From contig JABSQP010000007.1 of NCBI GenBank assembly GCA_013215815.1, positions 33,042 through 97,041 of the forward strand: a stretch of DNA of 64,000 bases, written 5' to 3'. A program made the translations under genes and the position numbers. Below, in pieces: positions 10,617-19,469 of this stretch. Below the pieces are notes generated by a model. That model made no database searches. It had not been told where the DNA came from and was given only the letters and a program-made list of their open reading frames with translations. Source of the DNA: Alphaproteobacteria bacterium. GTDB lineage: Bacteria > Pseudomonadota > Alphaproteobacteria > Micavibrionales > Micavibrionaceae. The stretch's first letter is position 1; each line of letters starts with the position of its first letter.

Positions 10617-11486
10617 TTACGTTAAATTCTGGCGGATTTGCTGTAGAAAAACCGCGGCTTCCTGCCTAAAAGCCCCGTTTGGCTCTTTATCTATATAGAA
10701 TTCAAGCTCTTCAATGGCTTTATTATACCGGCCAACGCGTGCATTCAAAACACCTGCATCTAATGACAAACGATATTCCTGCGGATCAATGAGTTGAAGC
10801 GTTTCAACAGTTTTGAGAGCGCCCTCATAATCCTCCCCCTCAATCTGGCGGAGTTTAATATTGTTTTGTAAGCGTACGAGCATCTCTCTTTTCGGGGCTG
10901 TCTCATAAAACTCAGCTGACAACTCGGCTTCTTCATCAACGAGAGATTTTAAGAGATGCCTTAAGTCAGGCGCTTCCATAATTTTGCATGATGAAAAGGG
11001 ATCAAACAGGAGCCTTTCTCCCTCATGCTCTAAACGGCATATAACGTGAGCAGGAAAGGAAAGTGCTGTCACATCAAACCCTGCCATCTGTCCCACCTGG
11101 ACATAAAGAATGGATAGAGCAATCGGCATACCTTTACGTCGTTCAATAACGCGCACTAAATTCGCATTTTGAAGATCATCATAATCATCAAGTGCACCGC
11201 TATAATCATTCTTCTCAACAAGAACATGTTTTAATGCAGCCAAGCGAGACGTTGCATCATCAGATCCGCCCGCCGCTATAATTTCATCGAAACGTGCTTT
11301 TGTAGCGCTCGCCATTTTCTGAACATGGTAATAGTAACGTTCAGTTTTTAATTCCGGACTATTCTGAGACGCAAGCGACAGAGCCGCTTTTACGATATCA
11401 ATATCTGTATCATCAAGAGAGCCTACTTCGTTAATGTAGCTCTGTATCTCACTGGTTGATACATTGGCTTGGTTATTGTCTGACAT
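10617..11486 (-). CDS. SirB1-family transglutaminase-like/TPR protein
   Basis: The central block GMPIALSILYVQVGQMAGFDVTALSFPAHVICRL matches the SirB1 pattern of a transglutaminase-like fold (written here only as consecutive segments GMPIALSILY, GQMAGF and FPAHVI), followed by a TPR-like C-terminus (LQLIDPQEYRLSLDAGVL, YNKAIEELEFYIDKEP). The biochemical role of the family is unknown. The frame stays open to 11540; I prefer the ATG at 11486, which has GGAG just upstream and overlaps the dolP stop by 14 bases. An ATG at 11501 is an alternative. It follows dolP and is probably translationally coupled to it. Confidence 0.8.
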   Translation of the reverse strand: MSDNNQANVSTSEIQSYINEVGSLDDTDIDIVKAALSLASQNSPELKTERYYYHVQKMASATKARFDEIIAAGGSDDATSRLAALKHVLVEKNDYSGALDDYDDLQNANLVRVIERRKGMPIALSILYVQVGQMAGFDVTALSFPAHVICRLEHEGERLLFDPFSSCKIMEAPDLRHLLKSLVDEEAELSAEFYETAPKREMLVRLQNNIKLRQIEGEDYEGALKTVETLQLIDPQEYRLSLDAGVLNARVGRYNKAIEELEFYIDKEPNGAFRQEAAVFLQQIRQNLT

Positions 11487-12126
11487 CTTCTCCGTAAGCA
11501 TTATTTTCTTCTGAAAGAGGGTCTGCCTCAATATCCTCACCAGCCATCTTCACATAACTCACAACTTGTTTGACGCCAGAAATCGTTCGCGCTGTTTCTA
11601 TCACGCGGTTGAGCTCCGTACGATCTTGTGCATATCCCATCAAGTACACAACACCGCTCACAGTATCGATAGAATAATTAATCGACTGCACACCACGATC
11701 GATAGTAATGGCTGTTCGTAAACGCGATGTAATCCACTTATCTTTTACAAAACCAGTGACACCGGCATCTTCTGCAATACGGATCTCATTGATAACCTGT
11801 TTTACCCCCTTCACCTGCCACGCTAGACGGACAGCTTCCACGCGAGATTCAGGATCTTGAACAACACCAGTGATAAGGACACGCCCCTGCTCTACTGTTG
11901 TTGAAAGTTTTGAAAAAGTGTCGAAGTTATAATTGAGCCACGCATCATTAATTTTGGCTTTAATAACCGTGTCGCTAACAGCAGCACTGATACCACCTTC
12001 TTGAGCAGCTGCAATACCAGTCGTTGCAGCAGCGCCCACAGCCAAACCAAAAAAGCTACATGCCTGAAGTGACAGCACACTCACACAAACCAAGGACAAA
12101 GATAAATATTTCAATGAAGTCTTCAT
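11473..12126 (-). CDS. dolP: Outer-membrane lipoprotein with two BON domains, DolP-like
   Basis: The 217-residue precursor has a lipoprotein signal with lipobox LQAC (Cys23), then two BON domains (about 50-118 and 128-198) that each carry the typical GxVxLxG pattern: GRVLITGVV and GVVYLMGYA. In E. coli, DolP (YraP) is a lipoprotein of two BON domains needed for outer-membrane integrity and is encoded near lpoA, rsmI (yraL) and yraN. The same genes are neighbours here, which supports the assignment. The tail after 200 is acidic and probably disordered. Confidence 0.85.
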   Translation of the reverse strand: MKTSLKYLSLSLVCVSVLSLQACSFFGLAVGAAATTGIAAAQEGGISAAVSDTVIKAKINDAWLNYNFDTFSKLSTTVEQGRVLITGVVQDPESRVEAVRLAWQVKGVKQVINEIRIAEDAGVTGFVKDKWITSRLRTAITIDRGVQSINYSIDTVSGVVYLMGYAQDRTELNRVIETARTISGVKQVVSYVKMAGEDIEADPLSEENNAYGEDVRQ

Positions 12127-12162
12127 AAAGAAACCTAATAAATGAATCGAGAGTTACTTACA

Positions 12163-12543
12163 TTATGAATCAAGATGCCATGCATTGTCTAGATGAGCCA
12201 AAAACAATGGCGGTTTTATGGCGATAACATCAAAACGTAGATCACACTTTAACGCTTCTGCATTCTGGGATAGATAATATTGTGCTGTGTTCGCTATACG
12301 CTCCTTCATTTTTGGCGTTATAGATTGAAGCGCTTCATCAATAGAACGACGTGCCTTCACCTCGACAAAAGCAATGACATTGTCCTTTTTGATGATCAGA
12401 TCAATTTCACCGTAACTGGTTTTATAACGTGTTTCTAAGACTTTATAGCCCTTCGCTGCCAAATAGGTTGCAGCGTATTTTTCAGCCCACACACCCTTAT
12501 CATAGGTTTTTTCTTTTTGTGTCTTCTGCGCCGCTTGCATCAC
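12163..12543 (-). CDS. yraN: YraN/UPF0102 family nuclease-like protein
   Basis: The 126-residue protein shows the small endonuclease fold of the family: G-E-I-D-L-I in YGEIDLIIKK and FVEVKAR, the acidic/EVK residues expected at a PD-(D/E)XK active site. Its cellular role is not established. The frame begins at a GTG (12543) immediately followed by an ATG (12540); the ATG is a likely start. It is 3-6 bases after the rsmI stop, so the two genes form an operon, as in many proteobacteria. Confidence 0.88.
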   Translation of the reverse strand: MMQAAQKTQKEKTYDKGVWAEKYAATYLAAKGYKVLETRYKTSYGEIDLIIKKDNVIAFVEVKARRSIDEALQSITPKMKERIANTAQYYLSQNAEALKCDLRFDVIAIKPPLFLAHLDNAWHLDS

Positions 12544-12546
12544 GTG

Positions 12547-13494
12547 TTACTTACTCGACAATTTAAGGGCCAATGTATAGATCGCCCGCTTTGGCTTTCC
12601 GGTTGCCTTAGAGACCATTTCAGCGGCATCGCGAACAGACATAGTTTCTAAAGCTTTATGAATTTGAGCCTCCAAACTCTCTCCAGAAACCTGCACCTCT
12701 CCGCGCGGCGCAACGACTACAACAATCTCGCCTTTCGGTGCACCATTCGATGCATAATAATCAGCCAGTCCCTCTAAAGAACCGCGGCGGACTTCTTCAT
12801 ATATTTTTGTAAGCTCGCGCGTGATCGCAGCATCCCGATTACCCAGAACTTGAGCCATATCACGTAAGCTCTCTTCTAAACGCGGGCCTGTTTCATAGAC
12901 AATCAATGATCCTGGCGCTTCGCTCCATTCCTGAAGCGCTTTAACACGCCCAGCTGATTTCGGAGGTAAAAAACCCAAGAAAGAAAACTGATTTGTTGGC
13001 AAGCCTGACAACTGCATTCCTGAAAGAGCTGCGCTTGGCCCAGGGATAGATGTTACGAAGAGATCACTCTCTATAGCTCGGCGCACAAGCTTGTAACCGG
13101 GATCGCTCACAAGAGGTGTTCCAGCGTCACTTAAAATAGCCACAGCCTGCCCATTCTGAACGGCTTTTATGATATTCTCACGCTGACTATCGGCGCTATG
13201 GTCATTATAAAACCACATTGGTTTCTTAAAACCATATGCTTTTAGAAGCTTGCCCGTTACACGGGTGTCTTCACAGACAATTAAATCAACAGAAGAAAGC
13301 GTATCTAGCGCGCGGAAAGTAATATCGCGTAAATTACCGATAGGCGTTGCAACTAAATAAAGGCCAGGCTTCAGATCTCCTTGAGGAATAATCGCAGGTT
13401 GAGATGTTTGAGCGTCTACCTCTTTCCCCTGCGGATCGTCTTCTAAAACTTCTTGTGAAGATACTTGTTTATTAGGTAGTCTGTCAGAATTCAT
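12547..13494 (-). CDS. rsmI: 16S rRNA 2'-O-ribose C1402 methyltransferase
   Basis: RsmI methylates the ribose of C1402 in the decoding centre of 16S rRNA using S-adenosylmethionine. The 315-residue protein has the tetrapyrrole-methylase-type fold with LYLVATPIGNLRDITFRAL (about 45-63), CEDTRVTGKLL and SDAGTPLVSDPGYKLVR, all typical. The first about 40 residues are polar and probably a flexible extension; an internal start is possible but none is clearly better. It is divergent from lpoA with only 20 bases between the start codons, so their promoters must overlap each other or the coding ends. Confidence 0.95.
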   Translation of the reverse strand: MNSDRLPNKQVSSQEVLEDDPQGKEVDAQTSQPAIIPQGDLKPGLYLVATPIGNLRDITFRALDTLSSVDLIVCEDTRVTGKLLKAYGFKKPMWFYNDHSADSQRENIIKAVQNGQAVAILSDAGTPLVSDPGYKLVRRAIESDLFVTSIPGPSAALSGMQLSGLPTNQFSFLGFLPPKSAGRVKALQEWSEAPGSLIVYETGPRLEESLRDMAQVLGNRDAAITRELTKIYEEVRRGSLEGLADYYASNGAPKGEIVVVVAPRGEVQVSGESLEAQIHKALETMSVRDAAEMVSKATGKPKRAIYTLALKLSSK

Positions 13495-13514
13495 TCACAA
13501 CTATTAGCAAGCTT

Positions 13515-14768
13515 ATGATCAAAATTCATCGTCTTTCTCATTTTATCCTCTTATTTGCGCTGATTTCTTTCTGTGGAGCTACCTTAAGCGGCTGTAGCGA
13601 AACATTAAACGCGGCAAAAACATGGAAAGGCGCCTTGCCGAATGATCCCAACGATCCGACATCAAATCGTCCAGATCGTATGACGGTTACCAAGATTGAA
13701 CCCCTTAAGAATGGGCAACAAAACGCAGCTGCGCCACTACCGCCAGTCAAAGTCGCAATTCTTTTACCCCTCTCAGGTCAGCACGAGCGTCTAGGACAAT
13801 CAATGTTACAGGCAGCGCAAATGGCTCTTTTCGAAATGGGTTATGAGAGCTTTGAACTTATTCCGAGAGATACGGCAGGCAATGCACAAGGGGCAAACGA
13901 AGCTGCAAGATCTGCGTTAAACGAAGGGGCGGAACTCATCATTGGGCCGCTATTCGCAGACTCTGTTCGTTCTGTTCAACAGGTAACACACGGGACAGGT
14001 ATTAATATTGTTTCATTCTCCACCGACTGGACACTGGCAGGCGAACATACATATCTAATGGGCTTTATGCCTTTTGCACAAGTGAACCGCGTCACTGATT
14101 ACGCAAGTAGCGTCGGCTTTAAAAACTTCGGTGTGATCTCTCCGATCAACAAGTATGGAGATACTGTTACACGTGCATTTGAAGAAAAAGTGAAATCACA
14201 AGGCAACATGCTTACGCGTTCGGTCCGCTTCATGCCAACAACAAACGATCTACAGGGGCAAATCAAAGCCTTTGCACAAGAAACAAGTTCTTTAGATGCC
14301 GTTTTTATCCCAGTTGGTGGAACGCAAGCTGAAATTATCGCAGGAACACTGACCTACCACGACATAACCCCAAACAATGTTAAATATATGGGCACAGGAC
14401 TTTGGGATGATAACCGCCTTGTTAATGAGAGAAATTTGCGCGGTGCTATCTTTGCAGGACCTTCACCAACACAGCGCCGCGGATTTGAAAACAGGTATCA
14501 AAACCTATACGGCAGCAAACCTGCACGCCTTTCTTCACTTGCCTATGATGCAACGGCTCTCGCTGCAGTTCTGGCACAACGTGGAAATGGAGCAAACGGA
14601 TTTAATCGATCAGCCCTTACAAATCCGAACGGCTTTGCAGGAACAGATGGTATTTTCAGATTTAAACGCGATGGTTTAGTAGAGCGTGGCCTTGCTGTGC
14701 TTGAGTTCTCTGGCGGCAATGTTATAGAAGTCTCCCCGGCACCAACGAGTTTCGAATTAACGCGCTAA
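13515..14768 (+). CDS. lpoA: Penicillin-binding protein activator LpoA-like lipoprotein
   Basis: The 417-residue precursor has a lipoprotein signal with lipobox LSGC (Cys27). Residues about 75-415 form a periplasmic type I binding-protein-like fold: KVAILLPLSGQHERLGQSML, LIIGPLFADSV and SLAYDATALAAVLA are typical of the LppC/LpoA family. In E. coli LpoA activates PBP1A from the outer membrane. The alphaproteobacterial version, as here, lacks the long N-terminal TPR domain, so the exact partner is uncertain. The neighbours rsmI, yraN and dolP are conserved companions. Confidence 0.88.
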   Translation: MIKIHRLSHFILLFALISFCGATLSGCSETLNAAKTWKGALPNDPNDPTSNRPDRMTVTKIEPLKNGQQNAAAPLPPVKVAILLPLSGQHERLGQSMLQAAQMALFEMGYESFELIPRDTAGNAQGANEAARSALNEGAELIIGPLFADSVRSVQQVTHGTGINIVSFSTDWTLAGEHTYLMGFMPFAQVNRVTDYASSVGFKNFGVISPINKYGDTVTRAFEEKVKSQGNMLTRSVRFMPTTNDLQGQIKAFAQETSSLDAVFIPVGGTQAEIIAGTLTYHDITPNNVKYMGTGLWDDNRLVNERNLRGAIFAGPSPTQRRGFENRYQNLYGSKPARLSSLAYDATALAAVLAQRGNGANGFNRSALTNPNGFAGTDGIFRFKRDGLVERGLAVLEFSGGNVIEVSPAPTSFELTR

Positions 14769-15146
14769 GATTAACTGCGAAACACTGTCATCTTGTTTAA
14801 TAAATGGAGCTAATGTCGTAAAAAGAGTTTCTACTGTTTCTGAGTGAGCAAGCCATCCATCTTTTCGACCAGATGCCGCTTCAAACTCTTTTAAAGCTAA
14901 ACTTGCGACTTCGGTAAGCCCAGCTTGATGGTTATCAAAACGACGACCGCACTTGGCAAGGGCATTCCTGAGTTCATTGTGTAAGCCCTCTAATTCATCA
15001 TCAGCTGGGGCCGTATAAGCTATCTGCCTTGATACTGCTCTAACAGTCTTTCTAGGGTCCCCTATGTGATTGTAAGACAATAAAGTCTGGAAATCTGCAA
15101 CTCGTTCATAAGCTCTCGTTAGCATTGGAATAGCCATAACCGCCAC
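14757..15146 (-). CDS. Small helical protein of unknown function
   Basis: A 129-residue soluble protein with a good Shine-Dalgarno (AAGGTGG) before its ATG, predicted to be mostly helical. No signal peptide or membrane segment is seen. Its last 12 bases overlap the end of the convergent lpoA gene. I do not recognise the family. It lies between lpoA and the ATP-grasp gene. Confidence 0.65.
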   Translation of the reverse strand: MAVMAIPMLTRAYERVADFQTLLSYNHIGDPRKTVRAVSRQIAYTAPADDELEGLHNELRNALAKCGRRFDNHQAGLTEVASLALKEFEAASGRKDGWLAHSETVETLFTTLAPFIKQDDSVSQLILAR

Positions 15147-15203
15147 CTTCTTTTCATAAAAGAAAAAAACTTAGGCGTGAGCACAGGTTATGTCAATGAA
15201 AAT

Positions 15204-16193
15204 TTATTCTGCAGACAATGAAGATGTATCTGCATCTGGCGCATTATCCTGAGAGATCGGCTGTACATTTGACGCGCCGTTCTTCTTAACATCCATATGG
15301 CGCTGCATCGCTTCAAAGATCTTCTTTGCCACGTTTACACCAGATGCTTTCTCTAACCCTTTAAATCCTGGGAACGTATTCGCCTCACAAATTGTGTAGC
15401 CGCCGCCTTCATTAAAGAGCAAATCAATACCGCCAATATCAATATTCAAAACATCAGCTGTACGGATGGCAATATCAATTGCTTCCTGATCCGGTACAAA
15501 TTCATGGACAGACGCACCGGAGCTAAAGTTTGCTTTAAAGCCGCCATCATTGGCGCGGCGTTCCATCGCCGCAATCACTTCACCGTCTACAGTGAACAGA
15601 CGTAAATCACGGCCTTTACTTTGCGACACAAATTTTTGGAATATCAGTTGAAGATTTGGATTAGTCTCACCAACGAGCTCCATCAAATCGCCAAATGCCT
15701 TTGGTGTTTCAATTAAAAACACACCGATGCCAAGTGCACCGTTTAGTGTTTTCACCACAACGGGAAACCCGATTGTCTTTTCAATCAGATCCATATCAAC
15801 TGGAAATTTCGCAAGCATAGTATCTGGTGTTGTAATACCGCTCTCTGCCAGAATCTGGTGCGTGTGTAATTTATCACGCACAGTCTCAATTGTTTGCGCG
15901 CCATTATAAACATGTACGCCAAGACGCTCTAGCTGACGAACAATAGCGAGCGAAAAGTAACTGTGATCGTTATGATTAAAATAAGGAAAAACAAAATCAG
16001 GTAATGGAACAGGCTTACCATTAATTAAAATAGTATCACGCACTTCATGCGTCACGAGTAAGTCAAATTGATCTGGGCGAACAACACGGACTTTAATATC
16101 CATTTTTTCACCGACAGAGAGAAAACGTCTGACTTCATGTGCGAGGTCAGCATTCGACTCAATGTCATCGCCGTACAGAATCCATACTTCCAT
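15204..16193 (-). CDS. ATP-grasp ligase, RimK/glutathione-synthetase-like
   Basis: ATP-grasp enzymes join a carboxylate to an amine or thiol through an acyl phosphate. Here VRDKLHTHQILAESGITTPDT (about 105-125), PVVVKTLNGALGIGVFLIE, the metal-binding DLLFNEGGGYTICEANTFPGF and the G-rich loop fit the RimK/GshB branch. The glutamate and asparagine in CEAN are the expected magnesium ligands. Glutathione synthetase often sits in this neighbourhood in alphaproteobacteria, but the sequence reads closer to RimK-type glutamate ligases, so the substrate is open. The C-terminal about 30 residues are polar and probably unstructured. Confidence 0.82.
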   Translation of the reverse strand: MEVWILYGDDIESNADLAHEVRRFLSVGEKMDIKVRVVRPDQFDLLVTHEVRDTILINGKPVPLPDFVFPYFNHNDHSYFSLAIVRQLERLGVHVYNGAQTIETVRDKLHTHQILAESGITTPDTMLAKFPVDMDLIEKTIGFPVVVKTLNGALGIGVFLIETPKAFGDLMELVGETNPNLQLIFQKFVSQSKGRDLRLFTVDGEVIAAMERRANDGGFKANFSSGASVHEFVPDQEAIDIAIRTADVLNIDIGGIDLLFNEGGGYTICEANTFPGFKGLEKASGVNVAKKIFEAMQRHMDVKKNGASNVQPISQDNAPDADTSSLSAE

Positions 16194-16340
16194 GTTTAGC
16201 TACCCTTCTTTTCACCCACCGCAAAATTGAAATATTGTTATTTTTGCAGCTCCTACATATCGAATTTTAACGCAAAAAGCTAAAGAAAACATTTACGTGA
16301 TTATGTACACAGCTTTGTATAGAGATTTGTGCAAATATCC

Positions 16341-16368
16341 TTGACCCACTCAGCCCTTTATTTATAAA
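16341..16368 (+). promoter_or_regulatory. Sigma-70 promoter for the TetR gene
   Basis: TTGACC (16341-16346) is followed after 16 bases by TATAAA (16363-16368), a good match to a housekeeping promoter, about 95 bases before the tetR start codon. It lies in a 271-base AT-rich gap in which I see no gene. Confidence 0.6.
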
Positions 16369-16401
16369 GAATAAATATCAACAAATAATACGAAGCGTTT
16401 T

Positions 16402-16425
16402 GTTTTATGTTTTCTATAATAAAAC
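16402..16425. promoter_or_regulatory. Inverted repeat, candidate TetR autoregulatory operator
   Basis: GTTTTAT (16402-16408) and ATAAAAC (16419-16425) are perfect 7-base inverted arms separated by 10 bases. They lie between the promoter and the tetR start codon, where a repressor would block its own transcription. The AT-rich composition raises the chance of coincidence. Confidence 0.35.
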
Positions 16426-16464
16426 TATATAACGCGCATTTAATGACGAGGACACGAGAGTATC

Positions 16465-17079
16465 ATGAGCGAAGCGATCCAATCTGTACCAACAGAAACA
16501 AATGAAGAAACAGGCCGTAAAGCAGGGCGCCCAAGATCGGAAAGCTCAAAGCGTGCTATTTTAGAAGCCACACGCCGCCTCCTTACACACACATCTGTTC
16601 AAAAGCTATCCATTGAAGCGATCGCGAAAAAAGCAGGTGTTGGTAAAACAACAATCTATCGTTGGTGGCCAAATAAAACAGCTGTGATTGTTGATGCAGT
16701 TTTCTCTCAGCCTGCCTTTCATAACATTCTACCAACACCGAATAGTGCGACGGATGGTATTCGTGCTCAGATTGAGAAACTTGGTCGCCAACTCAGCGGT
16801 AAAAACGGCCGCGTTGTTGCAGAGATCCTTGGTGACTCACAAGCTGAACCGGAAGCACTCCGTATCTTCATCGAAACATTTTTGCAAGATCGCTATAACA
16901 GCCTGTCATCACTTCTGGAAGCCGGCAAACAAAACGGTGAATTTGCAGTTGATTTAGATACTGAAACAGCAATCGATGTAATCTTAGGCCCAATCTTCTT
17001 CCGCCTTATCAGCGGCCAGGTGATTGATGACACTGTGACACATCAAGTGACGCAGCTTCTGCTGAAGACGCTTCGCTAA
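16465..17079 (+). CDS. TetR-family transcriptional regulator
   Basis: The 204-residue protein has a TetR N-terminal helix-turn-helix (about 28-72): AILEATRRLLTH, LSIEAIAKKAGVGKTTIYRWW and NKTAVIVDAVF are classic. The C-terminal half (about 85-200) resembles the TetR_C_11-type ligand domain often seen with AcrR-like regulators. Ligand and targets are unknown. The gene is convergent with the glyoxalase gene, their stop codons directly abutting, and has no obvious divergent partner other than the ATP-grasp gene. Confidence 0.92.
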   Translation: MSEAIQSVPTETNEETGRKAGRPRSESSKRAILEATRRLLTHTSVQKLSIEAIAKKAGVGKTTIYRWWPNKTAVIVDAVFSQPAFHNILPTPNSATDGIRAQIEKLGRQLSGKNGRVVAEILGDSQAEPEALRIFIETFLQDRYNSLSSLLEAGKQNGEFAVDLDTETAIDVILGPIFFRLISGQVIDDTVTHQVTQLLLKTLR

Positions 17080-17550
17080 TTACCAGCTACCGTTGTTCTC
17101 CATAGAAACCCAAGGTTCTTGGGGCTCTAGGCGTTCTCCGCGTTGAAGTAGTTCAAATGAAATTCCATCAGGACTTTTAACAAAGGCCATGTACCCATCA
17201 CGTGGCGGACGGTTAATCACCACACCATTATCCATGAGCTTTTGACACACGTCGTAAATATTATCGACGCGGTACGCCAAATGGCCAAAATTACGTCCCC
17301 CTTCATACTCTTCAGTATCACCATTCTCATCAGGCCAATTATAGGTGAGCTCTAACGATGGCGTTAGATCGGAGGCACGCTTACCATCACGCATAGATGG
17401 TTCATCATCATTTGCCGCTAAAAAAATCAACGTATAACGTCCCTTTTCATCTTCACGACGAAACACTTCGACCATACCGAGTTTATTACAGTAGAAGTCC
17501 AGAGACTCTTCGATGTCTCGAATACGAACCATTGTGTGTAAATACTGCAT
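17080..17550 (-). CDS. gloA: Glyoxalase I (lactoylglutathione lyase)
   Basis: This 156-residue vicinal-oxygen-chelate protein probably isomerises the methylglyoxal-glutathione hemithioacetal to S-lactoylglutathione. His5 in YLHTMVRIRD, His in FGHLAYRV (about 90) and Glu in ISFELLQ (about 134) fit metal ligands, and SLDFYCNKLGM is a standard block. It is slightly longer than E. coli GloA. The start is supported by AAGGAA a few bases upstream. It is convergent with the TetR gene with no bases between the stops. Confidence 0.9.
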   Translation of the reverse strand: MQYLHTMVRIRDIEESLDFYCNKLGMVEVFRREDEKGRYTLIFLAANDDEPSMRDGKRASDLTPSLELTYNWPDENGDTEEYEGGRNFGHLAYRVDNIYDVCQKLMDNGVVINRPPRDGYMAFVKSPDGISFELLQRGERLEPQEPWVSMENNGSW

Positions 17551-17614
17551 AATAAATTCCTTTTTCGTAAAAACGTGCCTTTAAAAGAAGCAACGAATGT
17601 TCTAAAGTCTCTCT

Positions 17615-18895
17615 ATGCTAGAGAACATAAATCTAATAGACCTTCAAACAAAATTAATCGACTGGCTTACGTCACAAATTCTGACAGTAGAATTTGGCGT
17701 TCAAATATCGATCATTGGTCTGGCATTTATTTTAGCGTTTTTTGCCAAAAGATTTATCAAGCCGCGCCTCAATGAGGGTTTAAACAAACTCACACTGCCG
17801 TTTCGTGTGATTGAAGCCCTCCGCAATATGCTGAGGTTACTGACACCTACGCTCATGTTGATTTTCCTCTTTATAGGGGTCAAAGCAATTATGCTGGCTA
17901 TGGTTGATACCAGCGTTAATTTTTCGGAAGCGGTCATGAAACTCCTACTTGCATGGATTTTCATTCGTATTCTAGTGCAGCTCATTGAAAACCGTTTTGC
18001 CCGAAACATCTTCGCGTTCACGATTTGGGGATTAGCAGCACTCAGTATTTTTGGCATCCTCGACCAGACAATGACAACATTGGATGCGATTGGTTTCAAC
18101 ATCGGTGAATTCCGTCTTTCCGCACTCAGTGTGACAAAAGGTATCCTCGGTATATTTATTTTGATGTATGGAGCGCTTTTTGTTTCCAACATCGTTGATA
18201 AACGAATTTCAGGCGTACGCAGCCTCAACCCATCATCGCGCGTGCTGATCTCTAAAATTACACGTGTGACATTGTTTATCTCTGCTTTACTGATCGGAAT
18301 TACATCAGCGGGTATTGACCTCTCACTGTTTGCCGTGTTCTCCGGTGCCGTTGGTCTTGGTATCGGTTTTGGTTTACAAAAAGTAATCTCAAACCTCTTT
18401 AGCGGCATGTTGCTCTTGATGGACCAGTCGATTAAACCAGGCGACATTATTGAGATGGATGGAACGTTTGGCTGGGTTAACCACATGGGTGCGCGTTATA
18501 CCGAACTGGTTACACGTGACAACAAATCCTACCTTGTTCCAAACGAAGAGTTCATTACGCAGCAAGTGATCAACTGGTCACATGGGAACACCTTGGTGCG
18601 TATTGAAACCGAATTTGGTGTTCACTACGATTCAGATCCGTATCTCGTAAGACAGCTTGGTATCGAAGCTGCAAAGAAGCCTGAACGCGTTGTTGATAGC
18701 CCGGCGCCTGTTTGTCACCTTGTTGAATTTGGCGATAGCTCGTTAAACTTCGTTTTACGTTACTGGATCAAAGACGCCGAAAAAGGCATCGTGAATACAA
18801 AGGGAGAAGTTATGTTAGCACTTTGGGATGCCCTGAAAGAAAACGACGTGCAGATCCCTTACCCACACCGCGAAGTGTTTGTTCATAAAACTTAA
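17615..18895 (+). CDS. MscS-family mechanosensitive ion channel
   Basis: The 426-residue protein has four to six hydrophobic helices (about 25-45, 75-100, 108-125, 130-150, 168-190, 210-230) and then the MscS pore helix and upper beta domain: AVFSGAVGLGIGFGLQKVISN and PGDIIEMDGTFGWVNHMGARYTE are diagnostic, followed by LVPNEEFITQQVINWSH. It is a larger, KefA-like member rather than the 286-residue MscS type. Such channels release osmolytes on hypo-osmotic shock. Its stop shares the bases TTAA with that of the convergent small gene downstream. Confidence 0.92.
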   Translation: MLENINLIDLQTKLIDWLTSQILTVEFGVQISIIGLAFILAFFAKRFIKPRLNEGLNKLTLPFRVIEALRNMLRLLTPTLMLIFLFIGVKAIMLAMVDTSVNFSEAVMKLLLAWIFIRILVQLIENRFARNIFAFTIWGLAALSIFGILDQTMTTLDAIGFNIGEFRLSALSVTKGILGIFILMYGALFVSNIVDKRISGVRSLNPSSRVLISKITRVTLFISALLIGITSAGIDLSLFAVFSGAVGLGIGFGLQKVISNLFSGMLLLMDQSIKPGDIIEMDGTFGWVNHMGARYTELVTRDNKSYLVPNEEFITQQVINWSHGNTLVRIETEFGVHYDSDPYLVRQLGIEAAKKPERVVDSPAPVCHLVEFGDSSLNFVLRYWIKDAEKGIVNTKGEVMLALWDALKENDVQIPYPHREVFVHKT

Positions 18896-19311
18896 AAATG
18901 TGGAATAGCTATAACTTTATAGCCCGACTTGAATCCGTTCCTGCTTTCAATCGCTTTGATTTCAGCCTTGTCATACCCTGTAGGTAAGTGCACACGCTGT
19001 GCGTTAGGTGTTGCTGTACTATAGCCTAAGTGATTAACTTCATTTCTGCATAAAATAGCTTTAGTAAAAGCGCTTTCTACAGATCCAGCATTATCAGCAG
19101 AAAACTGAGTAAGCGTCTCGCTATAATCTTCAAAATACACACCTTCGTCCTGCAACGTTGCAATATCTAAAGCAACATCGTCAAAACGAACACCTAATCC
19201 AAACATACTTTCTCTAACTCCTAGAGGTTCTTGGTCTCCAGGAATAGATTTGTCCAAATAAATAGGTTCAAAAGTATCTTGCTGATCACTATATAAAGCA
19301 GCGGCAGTCAT
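18892..19311 (-). CDS. Hypothetical protein
   Basis: A 139-residue soluble acidic protein with a good Shine-Dalgarno (GAGGTG) before the ATG. It has no signal peptide or membrane helix and I recognise no motif. It overlaps the mscS stop by 4 bases in convergent orientation. The 158-base gap between it and ahpD holds only the ahpD terminator and presumably its own promoter. Confidence 0.6.
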   Translation of the reverse strand: MTAAALYSDQQDTFEPIYLDKSIPGDQEPLGVRESMFGLGVRFDDVALDIATLQDEGVYFEDYSETLTQFSADNAGSVESAFTKAILCRNEVNHLGYSTATPNAQRVHLPTGYDKAEIKAIESRNGFKSGYKVIAIPHF

Positions 19312-19415
19312 GTCACACCTCTTTTATTTTTGAAATTATGTAAAAATTCAATAAATGAAAACCAAGACAAATAGTCCTTTTGAAGGATTTTTTGTCCAAA
19401 AAAGCAATAATATTA

Positions 19416-19446
19416 CAAAAAAGCCCCGCATTTTCATGCGAGGCCT
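19416..19446 (-). terminator. Rho-independent terminator of ahpD
   Basis: On the minus strand a GC-rich stem (GGCCTCGCAT / ATGCGGGGCT, two wobble pairs) closes on a GAAA loop and is followed by TTTTTT. It begins about 25 bases past the ahpD stop. Confidence 0.8.
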
Positions 19447-19469
19447 TTCCTAACGTGGAGAGAAAAAAG

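Noticed and set aside
17701..18486. 261-codon minus-strand frame inside the MscS gene
   Set aside because: It is opposite a clear MscS channel gene, has no family motif and no ribosome-binding site.
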